This document shows, one piece after another, positions 6,804 to 6,895 of a stretch of 6,895 nt of DNA. The stretch comes from Bacteroidota bacterium (GTDB lineage Bacteria; Bacteroidota; Bacteroidia; Bacteroidales; B39-G9). The position numbers and the translations under genes are program-made. Under the pieces are notes generated by a model that had not been told where the DNA came from, made no database searches, and saw nothing but the letters and a program-made list of their open reading frames with translations. Numbering within the stretch: position 1 is the stretch's first letter; every line of letters starts with the position of its first letter. The stretch spans positions 1-6,895 of the forward strand of contig JAUVJB010000161.1 in NCBI GenBank assembly GCA_030592465.1, read 5' to 3'.

Positions 6804-6825
6804 AAAATCCCGAACCATCGGGATT
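6804..6825 (-). terminator. GC-rich hairpin, probable terminator of the gene upstream of the permease
   Basis: A perfect 8-bp stem AATCCCGA (6806-6813) / TCGGGATT (6818-6825) with a 4-base loop stands out in very AT-rich surroundings. On the minus strand the stem is followed by only two further Ts (TTGC), so the T run is short for a classical terminator. It probably ends a minus-strand gene beyond the window edge; alternatively it is a dispersed palindromic repeat. Confidence 0.5.
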
Positions 6826-6872
6826 AAGATATAATGGTATCCCTATTTATTGAGATAATCCTCATTCAAAAG

Positions 6873-6888
6873 TCAGTCAAAGGACTGA
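6873..6888. repeat. Short inverted repeat near the window edge
   Basis: TCAGTC (6873-6878) and GACTGA (6883-6888) form a 6-bp stem with a 4-base loop. It lies at the window edge, where its context cannot be read. On the minus strand it overlaps a 9-codon open stretch ending at TGA (6866-6868) that could be the tail of an upstream gene, but this is too short to call. Confidence 0.3.
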
Positions 6889-6895
6889 TAAGCTC

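Noticed and set aside
6866..6895. Possible C-terminal tail of an upstream minus-strand gene (reads to ELISPLTDF then TGA)
   Set aside because: Only nine codons are visible and nothing in them can be recognised; an open plus-strand frame from 6834 to the edge is equally possible.

Overview
The window comes from an AT-rich bacterial chromosome, most likely a member of the Bacteroidota (Bacteroidales/Marinilabiliales-like). The evidence is the protein types (a Bacteroidota-style LptF/LptG permease beginning MKKLDAYIIKKFLGTF, an MmdA/PccB-type carboxyltransferase with a short biotin carrier, a Cache-HAMP-GAF-PAS receptor), the absence of Shine-Dalgarno sequences before the genes, and upstream matches to the Bacteroidota -7 promoter element TAnnTTTG. 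All four genes are on the minus strand, so transcription runs from high to low coordinates.

In transcription order: (1) 6895-6694 is non-coding, with a strong GC-rich hairpin and a four-unit 8-bp tandem repeat. (2) 6693-5617 encodes an inner-membrane permease of the LptF/LptG family for lipopolysaccharide export, apparently starting at TTG. (3) After a 204-bp spacer with a candidate promoter, 5412-3868 encodes a biotin-dependent acyl-CoA carboxyltransferase. Twenty-one bases later, 3846-3529 encodes its biotin carrier protein. The pair ends at a strong hairpin terminator (3454-3487). No biotin carboxylase and no sodium-pump subunits lie with the pair, so the sequence does not settle whether the complex is a propionyl/acetyl-CoA carboxylase or a methylmalonyl-CoA decarboxylase. 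(4) 3528-2974 is a 555-bp gene-free stretch that holds a 313-bp element bounded by perfect 12-bp inverted repeats and a near-perfect 8-bp flanking duplication, which looks like a small non-autonomous mobile element. (5) 2973-28 encodes a 981-residue membrane receptor with Cache, HAMP, GAF and PAS domains and, unusually, a complete C-terminal hemerythrin domain instead of a recognisable kinase, cyclase or chemotaxis output domain.

The permease, the carboxylase pair and the receptor look like three independent transcription units. The most interesting items are the hemerythrin-terminated receptor and the inverted-repeat element placed just upstream of it. I saw no CRISPR array, tRNA, rRNA or complete transposase gene.
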